Source: Crocinitomicaceae bacterium (GTDB taxonomy: Bacteria; Bacteroidota; Bacteroidia; Flavobacteriales_D; Crocinitomicaceae). From it: a stretch of 62,576 bases of DNA. Positions 38,113-47,255 of this stretch are shown piece after piece. The translations under genes were made by a program, and so were the position numbers. Positions within the stretch are counted from its first letter, which is position 1; each line of letters opens with the position of its first letter. The stretch lies in NCBI GenBank assembly GCA_020436025.1, contig JAGQYP010000017.1:1-62576 (forward strand). Reading direction: 5' to 3'. Under the pieces are notes generated by a model. The model was not told the origin of the DNA. It did no database searches and saw only the letters and a list, made by a program, of their open reading frames with translations.

Positions 38113-39606
38113 TTATAGTCCTCTTGTTGGTCTTTCTTTGAATCCAAATCCAGTTTCACCTTTGGCATCTGCAGTAGCTTCGATCATTTCAATCGATTCT
38201 TCTCTATGTGCTGGTGGGATTACAAATCTTTCTTCAAAAGTTGCTAATGAAGTAAGTCTGAAAATCGCATTTGCAGTATCTGCATTCACTTTTGCTTTAT
38301 CCATTAGTTCTTTTACTTCTTCCTCAGAAAGATCTCCTACTGTTTCGTTTCTTCTATGAAGTTTTACACTTAGTAGTTTCTCATAAACTTTTACAATTGT
38401 CTCAGTGTCTCCATTGGTAAATAAAGAAGCTAAGTATTTAACTGGTACTCTATTTTGATCCACAGCAGGGAAAAGTGATTCAGATTTTGTTTTATACAAT
38501 CCCTCTCCGTCTACTTGCGCCATTGCAGGAAGCATTGGTGGAACGTAGAATAAGTTTGGAATCGTTCTGAATTCAGGGTGCAATGGAAGTGCAATTCCCC
38601 ATTCTTTTACGAATTTATATACCGGAGAATCTTGAGCTGCTTTGATCGTGGAATCATGTACTCCAGAAGCTCTAGCTGCTTCAATTACTTTTGGATCATT
38701 TGGATCAACATAAATATCTAAGTGATTGAAAAGTAAATCTTTATCATCTGAATTCGCTACATTTTGAATTTTGTCAGCATCGTAAAGCATCACACCTAGA
38801 TATCTGATACGACCTACGCAAGAATGCATACAAGCTGGAGCCTGTCCACTTTCAAGTCTAGGATAACAAAGAATACATTTCTCTGATTTACCTGTATTCC
38901 AGTTGTAGTAAGACTTTTTATAAGGACATGCGGTCACACACATTCTCCATGCTCTACATCTTTCCTGGTTGATCAAAACCACACCGTCTTCACCTCTTTT
39001 GTATAGCGCGCCAGATGGACAAGATGCCACACAGGCAGGGTTCAAACAGTGATTACAGATTCTAGGTAGATAGTGAAGCGTCATCTGCTCAAGCTGAAAC
39101 ATTGATTCTTGCTCAGCTTTAGACAATTCTTCAAAATTCACATCTTTTCTAGCATAATCTGGAGATCCACCTAAGTCATCATCCCAGTTTGGTCCTGATT
39201 TGATGTCGATTGGTTCACCAGTTACCAAAGAAACGGCTCTACCAATTGGTTGATCTTCTCCTTCTGGAGCTGTAAATAAGTCACCATATTTATAAGCCCA
39301 AGGGTGATAATAATCTTCCAAAGATGGCATATTTGGATTATGGAAGATGTTTTTCAATCCTTTCAGCTTTCCAGCTCCTTTTAAAGAGATTGAGTCTCCA
39401 TTTTTCTCCCATCCACCTTTGTATATTTCTTGATCTTCCCACTTGGTCGGATAACCTGTTCCTGGTTTTGTTTCAACATTGTTCCACCACATATATTCAG
39501 CTCCTCTTCGGTCTGTCCAAACATTTTTACATGCTACAGAACAAGTGTGGCACCCGATACATTTGTCGAGGTGAAAGACCATTGAAACTTGTGCTCTGAT
39601 ATCCAT
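38113..39606 (-). CDS. narH: Nitrate reductase beta subunit (iron-sulfur)
   Basis: 497 residues, normal length. The first cluster site CIGCHTCSVACK has Cys at 16, 19, 22 and 26, as in E. coli NarH. Further sites are CNHCLNPACVASCPSG, CRAWRMCVTACPYKK (Trp in place of one Cys, the usual 3Fe-4S site) and CILCYPRLESGQAPACMHSCVGR. It wires electrons from the NarI hemes to NarG. 29 bases follow narG and 11 precede narJ. Confidence 0.96.
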   Translation of the reverse strand: MDIRAQVSMVFHLDKCIGCHTCSVACKNVWTDRRGAEYMWWNNVETKPGTGYPTKWEDQEIYKGGWEKNGDSISLKGAGKLKGLKNIFHNPNMPSLEDYYHPWAYKYGDLFTAPEGEDQPIGRAVSLVTGEPIDIKSGPNWDDDLGGSPDYARKDVNFEELSKAEQESMFQLEQMTLHYLPRICNHCLNPACVASCPSGALYKRGEDGVVLINQERCRAWRMCVTACPYKKSYYNWNTGKSEKCILCYPRLESGQAPACMHSCVGRIRYLGVMLYDADKIQNVANSDDKDLLFNHLDIYVDPNDPKVIEAARASGVHDSTIKAAQDSPVYKFVKEWGIALPLHPEFRTIPNLFYVPPMLPAMAQVDGEGLYKTKSESLFPAVDQNRVPVKYLASLFTNGDTETIVKVYEKLLSVKLHRRNETVGDLSEEEVKELMDKAKVNADTANAIFRLTSLATFEERFVIPPAHREESIEMIEATADAKGETGFGFKERPTRGL

Positions 39607-39635
39607 AATTCTAATTTTTTTAGTGTGTGACTTTA

Positions 39636-42600
39636 TTAATATTCAACCTTATTCATTTTTCTAACCAATACATGCGTATCACGGTTAACACCTACAGGAC
39701 CCCAATAATTGAAGTGGTAAGTAAACTGCCCGTATCCACCACACATCAAATTGGGTTTCAAGTGAACTCTAGTAAAGGAGTTGTTCATTCCTCCTCGTCT
39801 TGGTTCTCCTTTTTTACCTCTTCTAATCTGAGATTTTGGGATATTGTAAGTTCTCTCTACCGCATGGTAAACAATACACACACCTTTTGGAATTCTCGCA
39901 CTCACACAAGCACGAGCAACATATACACCGTGATCATTATAAACTTCCACATGGTCGTTGTCTTTGATTCCCAATTCGGCAGCATCTTGTTCGCTAATCC
40001 AGCATGGCTCATTACCTCTTGATAAGGTTAACATTCTTAGAGTATCTCCATAAGTAGAGTGGATATGCCACTTTCCGTGTGGAGTTAAACAATTCAGCAT
40101 TTTTGCTTTACCATCGTTTACAGTTTTTCTTAAATCTCCATATGCCTCAGGTGTTGGAGATGGTTTGTAGGTAGATAAATGTTCTCCAAATGCGATATAA
40201 GCATCGTGATCCAGGTAAAAATGTTGTCTACCTGTTAGTGTTCTCCATGGCACAAACATGTCGATGTTATAAGTATATGCCGCATAAGTTCTTCCTTCGT
40301 GCATCAAACCAGACCAAAGTGGAGATGAATTGTATCTTTTTGGCTGAGCTTGTAGATCTCGGTATTCAATACTTACATCTTTGTATGGTTTTCCTAGCTC
40401 AGCAATTGCTTCTACACCAATTTTTTCAGCCATTCCCTGATAGCATCTGTCTGCTAATTTTCCATTGGTAAGTGAAGATAGTTTTAGAATCGCGTTAATT
40501 GCCTCCACATCTGCTTTCAATGAAGGATACTCAGTTCCATCATTCCATTTTTGAATGTGCTGTCTATGTTGAAGCATTTCTTCATACACATCTTCACACA
40601 TGTAGTGGTTTCCATGCGCTCCTAAACCATTTTCAGCAACTCCTTTTCCAAGGGAAATGAATTTGTCATAAATCTTGGTGTAATCTCGATCTCTGAATAC
40701 AATTTTATGCATTGTTTTTCCAGGGATAGGATCACATTCTCCTTTCGACCAATCTTGAATATTCGTTTGACTAATCTCATCTTTCGAATCGTGAGAAAGA
40801 GGAAGATTGACAACATCTTTCATGACTTCTGGTAAATATTGAGGAGCCATTTCCTGAACTTTCTTAGCTAAACCTTGGAAGATTTGCCAGTCTGTCTTAG
40901 CCTCCCACACTGGAGGAATAGCCTCTGATAATGGGTGGATGAAAGAGTGCATGTCTGTCGAGTTGATATCGGCTTTTTCATACCAAGAAGCTGTTGGAAG
41001 AACGATGTCTGAATACAAAGCAGAAGTATCCATTCGGAAATTGATATCAATAACCAAGTCCATTTTTCCTCTTGCACCTTCCTTCTTGAATTCTATATCA
41101 TGAACCGCTTCTCCGGCAACTTCATCGGCAATTTTATTGGTATGTGTTCCTAGATAGTGATCCAAGAAATATTCATGACCTTTTGCTGATGTACCAATTG
41201 CATTTCCTCTCCAGATAAACCAAACTCTTGGGAAGTTGATTTCTTCATCAGGTTGAACAACCGAGTGCTTTAGATCCCCAGTTTTAAGTTGATCAACAAT
41301 ATAGTTTTGCATTTGCTCATCTGTAGTATTACCTGCAGCTTGAGCATCTTTTACAATGTCAAAATTACTTTTGTTGTACTGTGGATAATAAGGCATCCAA
41401 CCGTTTCTGACAGACATAACTGCCCAGTCAGCAGAGTGCATATTGGCAATTTTATTGTCTGGAGACGAATTGTAATATTTTTGATTTCCATCATATCTCC
41501 ATTGAGAAGAATTGATGTAGTGCCAAATTGGTCCTTGTTGTAATCTTGGAGCAGTTCCCCAATCTTTAGAGCTCATAATAGTGGCCCAAGAATCCATTGG
41601 AGCAAGTTTTTCCTGTCCAACATAGTGGTTCATTCCTCCACCGTTTTTACCATTACAACCTGTTAACATCTGCGCCATAATTGCAGCACGATACATTAGG
41701 TTGTTGTGGAACCAGTGGTTAATTGCAGCTCCTACAATAACCATACATGCACCTTCTGTTTTTTCAGCAGTGCTTGCCCATTCTCTTGCGATTTGTAGCA
41801 CTTCTTTTCTACTGATTCCAGTAAAGATTTCTTGCCATGCAGGAGTATAAGCTGCGTCTTTGTCGTCGTAACTTGTTGGGTATTCGCCTTCCAATCCTCG
41901 ACCGATACCATATTGTGCCATGGTCACGTCGTAGATCGTAGTTACAGCTATTTTTGATCCATTTTTATCTGTGATGTATCGAACAGGAACGCCTCTCATG
42001 GCCTTTTTATCCAATCCAAACTCAGTGAATTCAACTTGTAGAACACCTTCGTTTTTATCGATGAATGTCAATTCAGGATCATATTCTTTTCCTGTTTCCC
42101 CATCGTTGAAATTCAGATTCCATTTTCCTTTTTCGTCTTGCCATCTATATCCAGATGTTCCCATTGGAGAAACTAGTTTTCCGGTATTCTTGTCGTAATT
42201 CAGGAATTTCCAGTCTCCATTTTCAGCATCTTTAAATTCGGATATCTCACTCAAGCGAACCATTTTTCCTGGATGGTATGCACCCTCTTTTTCATCTAAT
42301 TTGATTATGAACGGACAGTCTGTAAATCGCTTCACATAATCCATGAAGTAAGGCACTTGTCTATCAACATGGAATTCCTTTAAGATTACATGGGTTACCG
42401 CCATCCAAAACGCACCATCAGATCCAGCATGAACCGGAATCCATTGATCCGCATGTTTTGCAACCATACTGAAATCAGGGGACATAACAACTGTTTTTGT
42501 TCCATTATGTCTTGCTTCTGAGAAAAAGTGAATGTCCGGTGTTCTTGTCATTCCCAGGTTTGCCCCCATGGAAATGATATATTTTGATTTGTACCAATCG

Positions 42601-43277
42601 GCACTTTCACATACATCTGTTTGTTCGCCCCAGATTTCAGGAAAAGCATTAGGTAAATCACAATACCAATCATAAAAACTTAAGTTTACACCTCCCATTA
42701 ATTGAAGATATCTTGCTCCAGAGGCGTATGAAAGCATACTCATCGCTGGGATTGGGGAAAATCCAATCAATCTATCTGGTCCATATTTTTGAACCGTATG
42801 AATATTTGAAGCAGCAATTAGTTCAGTAATCTCATCCCAGTGTACTCTTCTGAATCCTCCTTTACCTCTCGCTTTTTGATATCTATGTCGGCTACTTGGG
42901 CTAGCTTGAAGGTTTTTCCAAGCCAAAACAGGATCTCCTCCCGCTTTCTTTTTCTCTTCTCTGAAAAGATCAATCAAGGCACCTCTTACAATAGGGTATT
43001 TAACACGAATTGGACTATACAGATACCAAGAATAAGAGATTCCTCTTTGACAACCTCTAGGTTCATATGGAGGTACTTCTTTATTAAATTGAGGGTAGTC
43101 TAATTGTTGCATTTCCCATACTACAATTCCATCTTTCACGTGAATTGCCCATGAGCATCCACCTGTACAGTTAACACCGTGTGTACTTCTGACAACTTTA
43201 TCGTATTGCCATCTGTTTCTGTAAAACTCCTCCCACTTTCTTGTTTTAGGAGATATTATATCTTCAATCCAACTCAT
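39636..43277 (-). CDS. narG: Respiratory nitrate reductase alpha subunit (molybdenum)
   Basis: 1213 residues. The FS0 cluster site HGVNCTGGC ... EPRGC has His33, Cys37, Cys41 and Cys76, with the same spacing as E. coli His50, Cys54, Cys58, Cys93. The molybdenum ligand Asp is in [13 protein letters not shown] near 205. There is no twin-arginine signal, so the active site should face the cytoplasm and nitrate must be imported, which fits the two NarK genes. C-terminal domain is complete ([20 protein letters not shown]). It reduces nitrate to nitrite using Mo-bisMGD. Confidence 0.97.
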   Translation of the reverse strand: MSWIEDIISPKTRKWEEFYRNRWQYDKVVRSTHGVNCTGGCSWAIHVKDGIVVWEMQQLDYPQFNKEVPPYEPRGCQRGISYSWYLYSPIRVKYPIVRGALIDLFREEKKKAGGDPVLAWKNLQASPSSRHRYQKARGKGGFRRVHWDEITELIAASNIHTVQKYGPDRLIGFSPIPAMSMLSYASGARYLQLMGGVNLSFYDWYCDLPNAFPEIWGEQTDVCESADWYKSKYIISMGANLGMTRTPDIHFFSEARHNGTKTVVMSPDFSMVAKHADQWIPVHAGSDGAFWMAVTHVILKEFHVDRQVPYFMDYVKRFTDCPFIIKLDEKEGAYHPGKMVRLSEISEFKDAENGDWKFLNYDKNTGKLVSPMGTSGYRWQDEKGKWNLNFNDGETGKEYDPELTFIDKNEGVLQVEFTEFGLDKKAMRGVPVRYITDKNGSKIAVTTIYDVTMAQYGIGRGLEGEYPTSYDDKDAAYTPAWQEIFTGISRKEVLQIAREWASTAEKTEGACMVIVGAAINHWFHNNLMYRAAIMAQMLTGCNGKNGGGMNHYVGQEKLAPMDSWATIMSSKDWGTAPRLQQGPIWHYINSSQWRYDGNQKYYNSSPDNKIANMHSADWAVMSVRNGWMPYYPQYNKSNFDIVKDAQAAGNTTDEQMQNYIVDQLKTGDLKHSVVQPDEEINFPRVWFIWRGNAIGTSAKGHEYFLDHYLGTHTNKIADEVAGEAVHDIEFKKEGARGKMDLVIDINFRMDTSALYSDIVLPTASWYEKADINSTDMHSFIHPLSEAIPPVWEAKTDWQIFQGLAKKVQEMAPQYLPEVMKDVVNLPLSHDSKDEISQTNIQDWSKGECDPIPGKTMHKIVFRDRDYTKIYDKFISLGKGVAENGLGAHGNHYMCEDVYEEMLQHRQHIQKWNDGTEYPSLKADVEAINAILKLSSLTNGKLADRCYQGMAEKIGVEAIAELGKPYKDVSIEYRDLQAQPKRYNSSPLWSGLMHEGRTYAAYTYNIDMFVPWRTLTGRQHFYLDHDAYIAFGEHLSTYKPSPTPEAYGDLRKTVNDGKAKMLNCLTPHGKWHIHSTYGDTLRMLTLSRGNEPCWISEQDAAELGIKDNDHVEVYNDHGVYVARACVSARIPKGVCIVYHAVERTYNIPKSQIRRGKKGEPRRGGMNNSFTRVHLKPNLMCGGYGQFTYHFNYWGPVGVNRDTHVLVRKMNKVEY

Positions 43278-43308
43278 AGTATATATGTATTATCGTGTTC
43301 CTAACTCA

Positions 43309-43881
43309 TTAAAATTTTGCGTCCCAAGCACTGTTCTGCCTGTTAAAAATGTCTTGTTTGGTCATTTTTTTCTTTCTCTTATTCCATAAAACTTGGATGA
43401 GAACTAAGAGAATAACCACACCAACTCCTCCTCCAACTAAGAATAAACTACTTCCGGAATTTGCTGTTTGACTATCCTTTACAGCATTTACATATTTGAA
43501 GAAGGCAGTCAACTGCAATCTCTCCTCTTCTGTGATCTCATTGTTTTTGTAGGCTGCTTCCATGGGGTTGTTTGATGGAGCTGTTAACCACAAAGCAAGT
43601 CCATCTCCAAATCGAGTGTATACATCTGTCAGGTCTTTAGCGAATAAACCTCCAGGTATTACTTGATCGTTTGTAACATTGTGGCAAGTAATACATGATG
43701 GACCTCCATTATCCAAAAGTTTTCCACCTTGAAACAAAGCCATTCCTTTCTTTGCTTCTTCAGTTAATTCAGTTTCGGAAGCATTATTTGTTTCCTCTGC
43801 CAGAGCTTTCATCGGCGCAAGAAATAGAAGCTGACTTGCGAACATTAAGCTGATTCCTCTCAATACTTTTTTGTAGTTCAT
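43309..43881 (-). CDS. narC: Membrane-anchored monohaem cytochrome c (NarC-like)
   Basis: 190 residues. Signal peptide (about 1-28, ending ALAEE). One haem site CITCHN near 65 and a candidate Met ligand in SNNPMEAAYKNNEITEEE near 105. A single C-terminal membrane helix (about 148-166) and a basic cytoplasmic tail follow. First gene of the nar operon, 31 bases before narG. A cytochrome c gene at this place also occurs in the nar operon of Thermus (narC); symbol given by position and type. It may pass electrons to or from the cytochrome domain of NarI. Confidence 0.75.
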   Translation of the reverse strand: MNYKKVLRGISLMFASQLLFLAPMKALAEETNNASETELTEEAKKGMALFQGGKLLDNGGPSCITCHNVTNDQVIPGGLFAKDLTDVYTRFGDGLALWLTAPSNNPMEAAYKNNEITEEERLQLTAFFKYVNAVKDSQTANSGSSLFLVGGGVGVVILLVLIQVLWNKRKKKMTKQDIFNRQNSAWDAKF

Positions 43882-43922
43882 TATTTTAAGTTTTTGTTTC
43901 TTAAAGTGTATTGTTACAGAAA

Positions 43923-43966
43923 CAAATTTGAGAATAGATGAAGCTAAAAAATATGATGCTAATCAT
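43923..43966 (-). promoter_or_regulatory. FNR-like operator and promoter of the nar operon
   Basis: Operator ATGATGCTAATCAT at 43953-43966. CAAATTTG on the minus strand begins at 43930, 29.5 bp from the centre, a near match to TAnnTTTG. Predicted start at about 43918, 37 bases before narC. The remaining divergent gap up to moeB (311 bases) shows only one further operator at 44168. Confidence 0.65.
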
Positions 43967-44167
43967 ATAATCAGAAAAACGTCTTATTTAGAATGATTTT
44001 AAGTAAATGGAGTGTTTGGTTCTATTTATCTGTGTGACAGGTGTTTGTAATCAATAGTGAATACAATAAATAGAAGATGATGCTATTTTTTGAGAAAATA
44101 TTTAGAAATTTGTCTCAATTATATTGGAATGGATTCAATAGAGGAATACTAAACGTGAGCTAAAAAT

Positions 44168-44181
44168 AAGATTTAAATCAT
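44168..44181 (+). promoter_or_regulatory. FNR-like operator close to the moeB start
   Basis: AAGATTTAAATCAT, one mismatch in the left half. Its centre is only 18 bases before the TTG start, too close for class II activation of moeB from the plus strand. It could repress, or be fortuitous. Confidence 0.4.
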
Positions 44182-44192
44182 AAAATAAGATT

Positions 44193-45272
44193 TTGCTGAT
44201 ACCAGAAGATAGATCAAGATATAGTCGTCATCTTTTACTGAATGAGGTAGGGGAGGAAGGACAGCGAAAATTGAAGTCGGCAAAGGTTTTAGTAATCGGT
44301 GCTGGTGGACTAGGTTGTCCTGTTTTGCAATATCTGACGGCAGCGGGTGTTGGACAAATCGGTATTATCGATTTTGATGTGGTGGATGAATCGAATCTGC
44401 AAAGACAAGTTTTATTTGATACCATTGATGTTGGAAAAAGTAAGGCACTCACAGCCAGAGAAAAACTTGAAGCTAAAAATCCATTGATTCATATAGAAGC
44501 ATTTGACACCAAACTGACTCAGGAAAATGCACTCGATTTGTTCGAAAAATACGATTTGATTGTTGATGGAACAGACAATTTCGCAACCCGCTATTTAGTA
44601 AATGATGCATGTGTGATTACTGGTAAACCATTGGTTTATGGCTCGATTCATAAGTTTGAAGGTCAGGTTTCCGTATTTAATTACCAAGGCGGACCTACAT
44701 ATCGAGATGTATTTCCAACTCCCCCGGATCCGGGAGTGGTTCCAAGCTGTTCCGAAGTTGGAGTGATAGGAGTTTTACCAGGAATCATAGGAACTCAACA
44801 AGCTAACGAAGCTCTGAAAATAATATTAGGAATTGGAGAACCCTTGAATGGCACTTTAATGATTTATTCAGCCCTTAAAAGCGATTACACCAAATTAAAA
44901 ATTTCGCATTCCGAATTACGCATTCCGAATTTAACAAAAGAAGAGTTTTTGAGTTTTGATTACGAATACTTCTGTGGAATCCCAGGACATCATGATGGCT
45001 TAACAAAGCAGAAGTTTGAAGAAATCTTAGCAAATGAATTTGTGGTGGATGTTCGTGAAAGTTGGGAAAAACCAGCATTGAATCAGGACAATGTTTTGAA
45101 TGCCCCATTGGATGATTTAGAGGATTATATAGATCAGATTCCAAGAGATCGAAAAGTATATGTGGTTTGCCAAAAAGGAGGTCGTTCCAAGGCAGCCATT
45201 GAAATATTAGAGTATGAACACAACTTCGACAATCTAATCAATGTTGAAGGCGGATTATTAGGATTAGTATGA
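44193..45272 (+). CDS. moeB: MoeB/ThiF-type adenylyltransferase with C-terminal rhodanese domain
   Basis: 359 residues from a TTG; no ATG lies before the conserved RYSRHLLLNEVGEEGQ at about 8-23. The E1-like domain has the nucleotide loop VLVIGAGGLGCPVL near 35 and VDGTDNFATRYLVNDAC near 127. A rhodanese domain fills about 268-359, with the active-site Cys in VVCQKGGRS. It adenylylates the MoaD C-terminus. Between the domains, residues about 235-246 (ISHSELRIPN) are encoded by a copy of an intergenic repeat (CATTCCGAATTACGCATTCC, 44905-44935). The 3' end overlaps moaE by 4 bases. Confidence 0.9.
   Translation: MLIPEDRSRYSRHLLLNEVGEEGQRKLKSAKVLVIGAGGLGCPVLQYLTAAGVGQIGIIDFDVVDESNLQRQVLFDTIDVGKSKALTAREKLEAKNPLIHIEAFDTKLTQENALDLFEKYDLIVDGTDNFATRYLVNDACVITGKPLVYGSIHKFEGQVSVFNYQGGPTYRDVFPTPPDPGVVPSCSEVGVIGVLPGIIGTQQANEALKIILGIGEPLNGTLMIYSALKSDYTKLKISHSELRIPNLTKEEFLSFDYEYFCGIPGHHDGLTKQKFEEILANEFVVDVRESWEKPALNQDNVLNAPLDDLEDYIDQIPRDRKVYVVCQKGGRSKAAIEILEYEHNFDNLINVEGGLLGLV
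44897..44935 (+). repeat. ATTACGCATTCCGAATT repeat inside moeB
   Basis: A tandem of the unit CGCATTCCGAATTA lies in frame within moeB. The same unit, in the same plus-strand orientation, is repeated at about 47256-47298 at the 3' end of metZ. It encodes SHSELRIPN here. Confidence 0.75.
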
Positions 45273-45721
45273 GTGAAGTAAAAGAAAGAAAACCGAAAAA
45301 AGTATTTGTAGACGGACCCATAAGTCCAGAGAAAATAGCTACTTCTATTGCCCATCATCAGGTGAAAACCAATATTGGAGCACACGATATTTTCTTAGGT
45401 CAAGTAAGAGCCGATGAAATCAATGGAAAAACAGTTCAAGCCATAGACTATTCCGCTCACGAAGAAATGGCCGAAATGGAATTCCACAAAATAAGAGAAG
45501 CCACTTTCGAAAAATTCGACTTGACTTGCATGCACATTTATCACTCAAAAGGTTTAGTAAAAGCTGGAGAAATTTGCCTTTTCGTTTTCACATCATCAGC
45601 CCACAGAAAAGAAGCCATGGAGGCATGTCGATTCTTAGTGGAAGAAATCAAAGCCAAAGTCCCAATCTTTGGAAAAGAGCTTTTCGAAGGGGGAGGACAT
45701 GTTTGGAAGGAGAATAAATGA
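45269..45721 (+). CDS. moaE: Molybdopterin synthase catalytic subunit
   Basis: 150 residues. Conserved segments are IGAHDIFLGQVRADE near 38, IDYSAHEEMAEMEF near 60, MHIYHSKGLVKAGE near 88, SSAHRKEAMEACRFLVEEIK near 110 (the HR-x-x-A family motif), and the catalytic Lys region VPIFGKELFEGG. It joins MoaD to convert cyclic pyranopterin monophosphate to molybdopterin. Co-translated with moeB. It closes the nitrate island on the right. Confidence 0.95.
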   Translation: MSEVKERKPKKVFVDGPISPEKIATSIAHHQVKTNIGAHDIFLGQVRADEINGKTVQAIDYSAHEEMAEMEFHKIREATFEKFDLTCMHIYHSKGLVKAGEICLFVFTSSAHRKEAMEACRFLVEEIKAKVPIFGKELFEGGGHVWKENK

Positions 45722-46165
45722 TTATCAATTAAAAATTAAAAATGAAAAATTAACAATGATAAAGATCTGATCACTCACTCTATCCACTCAAACTCAGATT
45801 TGAGCAAGAGATTTGAGCAAGAGGATTGAGCAAGAGCAAGAGCAACAGTATTCAAATTAACCCTCTCCGTGTATCTCCGTGTCTTCTCCGTGCATCTCCG
45901 TGTAACAAAAAAAAACACTTAGGTCCATGCCAAAATAGAAAAAATCTGCGAGGTAAAAATAACTGATCACTCACACTCAGATTTGACTTTTATTTTTCCT
46001 TTCACCTGAATTTATTCACCCCTAAATCCCCTAAAGGGGACTAAACTGATTCCTTGATTAAGCAAGCTTCCCCTTTAGGGGACGGGAGGGGTGAAAACAA
46101 AAGTCAGCCAAACCCCGCAGGACCATACCCAAATTGGCGAGCCCCACGAGATTAATTTTTCAGAT
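45722..46165. repeat. Composite intergenic repeat region, copy left of the T9SS gene
   Basis: No gene between 45722 and 46213. In order: AT-rich simple repeats (45721-45757); 'ACTCACTCTATCCACTCAAA' with GAGCAAGAG runs (45768-45848); the CTCCGTG block ending in an A run (45863-45915); a TAGGTCCATGCC...GCGAGGTAAAAA block (45917-45958); CTGATCACTCACACTCAGAT (45962-45981); an inverted repeat (46014-46094) with TCACCCCT and TCCCCTAAAGGGGA arms; then AACCCCGCAGG...CCCACGAGAT (46109-46151). The part from 45863 onward recurs after the T9SS gene. Confidence 0.75.
46014..46094. repeat. 81-bp inverted-repeat element, copy 1
   Basis: Arms TCACCCCTaaaTCCCCT and AGGGGAcggGAGGGGTGA pair across the element, with a nested TCCCCTAAAGGGGA palindrome in the left arm and a TTCCCCTTTAGGGGA in the right. 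Copy 2 lies at 47107-47187 with the same orientation. MITE-like in form but no target duplication is obvious. Confidence 0.75.
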
Positions 46166-46213
46166 TATCAAACTTTTGCTTTTCCAATATCGTCTTATTT
46201 GAAACTGTAAAAG

Positions 46214-46885
46214 ATGAAATTTTTATTCATTTTATTTCTACCAATATTATCATTTTCCCAAAGTATTGATGGTATAAGTTTTGAACCTACATTTCCTACA
46301 GAAGGAGATACAATAACCATCTATTGCGATGTAACATATGGAAATACAGGTTGTGGTTTAGATAGTATGAGCTACGAATTTTTTCAAAATGATTCAGTAG
46401 CATTTAGGGCATTTCATTGCCAAGGAATGGCGACAGCTTTATGTCCAACAACAGATACTTTTCAAATAATCATTCCAATTGGAGTTACTGGAGATATTGA
46501 CTTTTATTATATGCCAGGGTTTGTGACAGATGATCCAAATTGTACCTTTCCAATCTTTCTGAATGGAGATACAATTCCATATCCTTCTAGTGTGGATAGT
46601 ATTACAATACACATTTATCCCAGCCATTCAGCAAATTTGAAAGAGTATGGAGTTGAAAACATTGAGTTTTTTCCAAACCCAACCAATGGTGTTTTACATA
46701 TTCGAAAACCTAACAAAGAAAAATTTGATTGTATCAGAATATTAGATAGAAATGGAAAAGAAGTAAAATTCATTAAAAATCCAGATTCAACTATTGAAAT
46801 AGAACAACTCTCTGAAGGAATTTATTTAATTCAAATTCTAAGAAATCACATTGTTATTCAACAAAGCAGAATAGTGAAATACTAG
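46214..46885 (+). CDS. Secreted protein with type IX sorting domain
   Basis: 223 residues. Signal peptide (about 1-16, MKFLFILFLPILSFSQ). The central 125 residues are a beta-rich, Cys-containing domain (GITFEP-like start, CDVTYGNTGCGLDSM). The C-terminal 75 residues are a type A por secretion tail: IEFFPNPTNGVLHI near 152, IRILDRNGKEV, then LSEGIYLIQIL and a basic end. It should be exported by the type IX system and attached to the cell surface. Function unknown. Flanked on both sides by the composite repeat. Confidence 0.8.
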   Translation: MKFLFILFLPILSFSQSIDGISFEPTFPTEGDTITIYCDVTYGNTGCGLDSMSYEFFQNDSVAFRAFHCQGMATALCPTTDTFQIIIPIGVTGDIDFYYMPGFVTDDPNCTFPIFLNGDTIPYPSSVDSITIHIYPSHSANLKEYGVENIEFFPNPTNGVLHIRKPNKEKFDCIRILDRNGKEVKFIKNPDSTIEIEQLSEGIYLIQILRNHIVIQQSRIVKY

Positions 46886-46917
46886 AATAAACCACACCCA
46901 GTAAATCAAAATAGTAG

Positions 46918-47250
46918 TGATAAATCATAAATCATAAATCAAAAATCTCCGTGAATCTCCGTGTCTTCTCCGTGCAACAAAAAAAAGATCCGGCTAAGAT
47001 AGCCCCGCAAGTCCACGCCAAAACAGAAGTGATCTACGAGGTTAAAAAAAACTGATCACTCACACTTAGATTTGAGCCTGTAATTTTCATATCGCCAGAA
47101 TTGCTGCACCCCTAAATCCCCTAAAGGGGACTAAACTGTTCTTCCTTGATTAAGAGAGCTTCCCCTTCAGGGGACGGGAGGGGTGAATACACAGGTGAGT
47201 CAAACCCCGCAGGCCATACCCAAATAGGAGAGACCCACGAGGTAAAAATT
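46918..47250. repeat. Composite intergenic repeat region, copy right of the T9SS gene
   Basis: No gene between 46886 and 47255. After AATCATAAATCATAAATC simple repeats (46918-46945) the order of the left copy returns: CTCCGTG block and A run (46946-46987), CCCGCAAGTCCACGCC...CTACGAGGTTAAAA (47003-47048), CTGATCACTCACACTTAGAT (47050-47069), the inverted-repeat element (47107-47187), and AACCCCGCAGG...CCCACGAGGTAAAA (47202-47248). Confidence 0.75.
47107..47187. repeat. 81-bp inverted-repeat element, copy 2
   Basis: Same arms and nested TCCCCTAAAGGGGA palindrome as the copy at 46014-46094, with one change in the right palindrome (TTCAGGGGA). It lies 1093 bp from copy 1 in direct orientation. 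Confidence 0.75.
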
Positions 47251-47255
47251 CCCAA

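Noticed and set aside
39636..43277. NarG facing the periplasm, as in archaeal-type enzymes with cytochrome-rich operons
   Set aside because: No twin-arginine signal at the NarG N-terminus, and the start aligns with cytoplasmic NarG; two NarK importers also fit a cytoplasmic site.
46014..47187. Composite transposon around the T9SS gene
   Set aside because: No transposase gene or target-site duplication is visible, and copies are direct, so I list it only as bracketing repeats.
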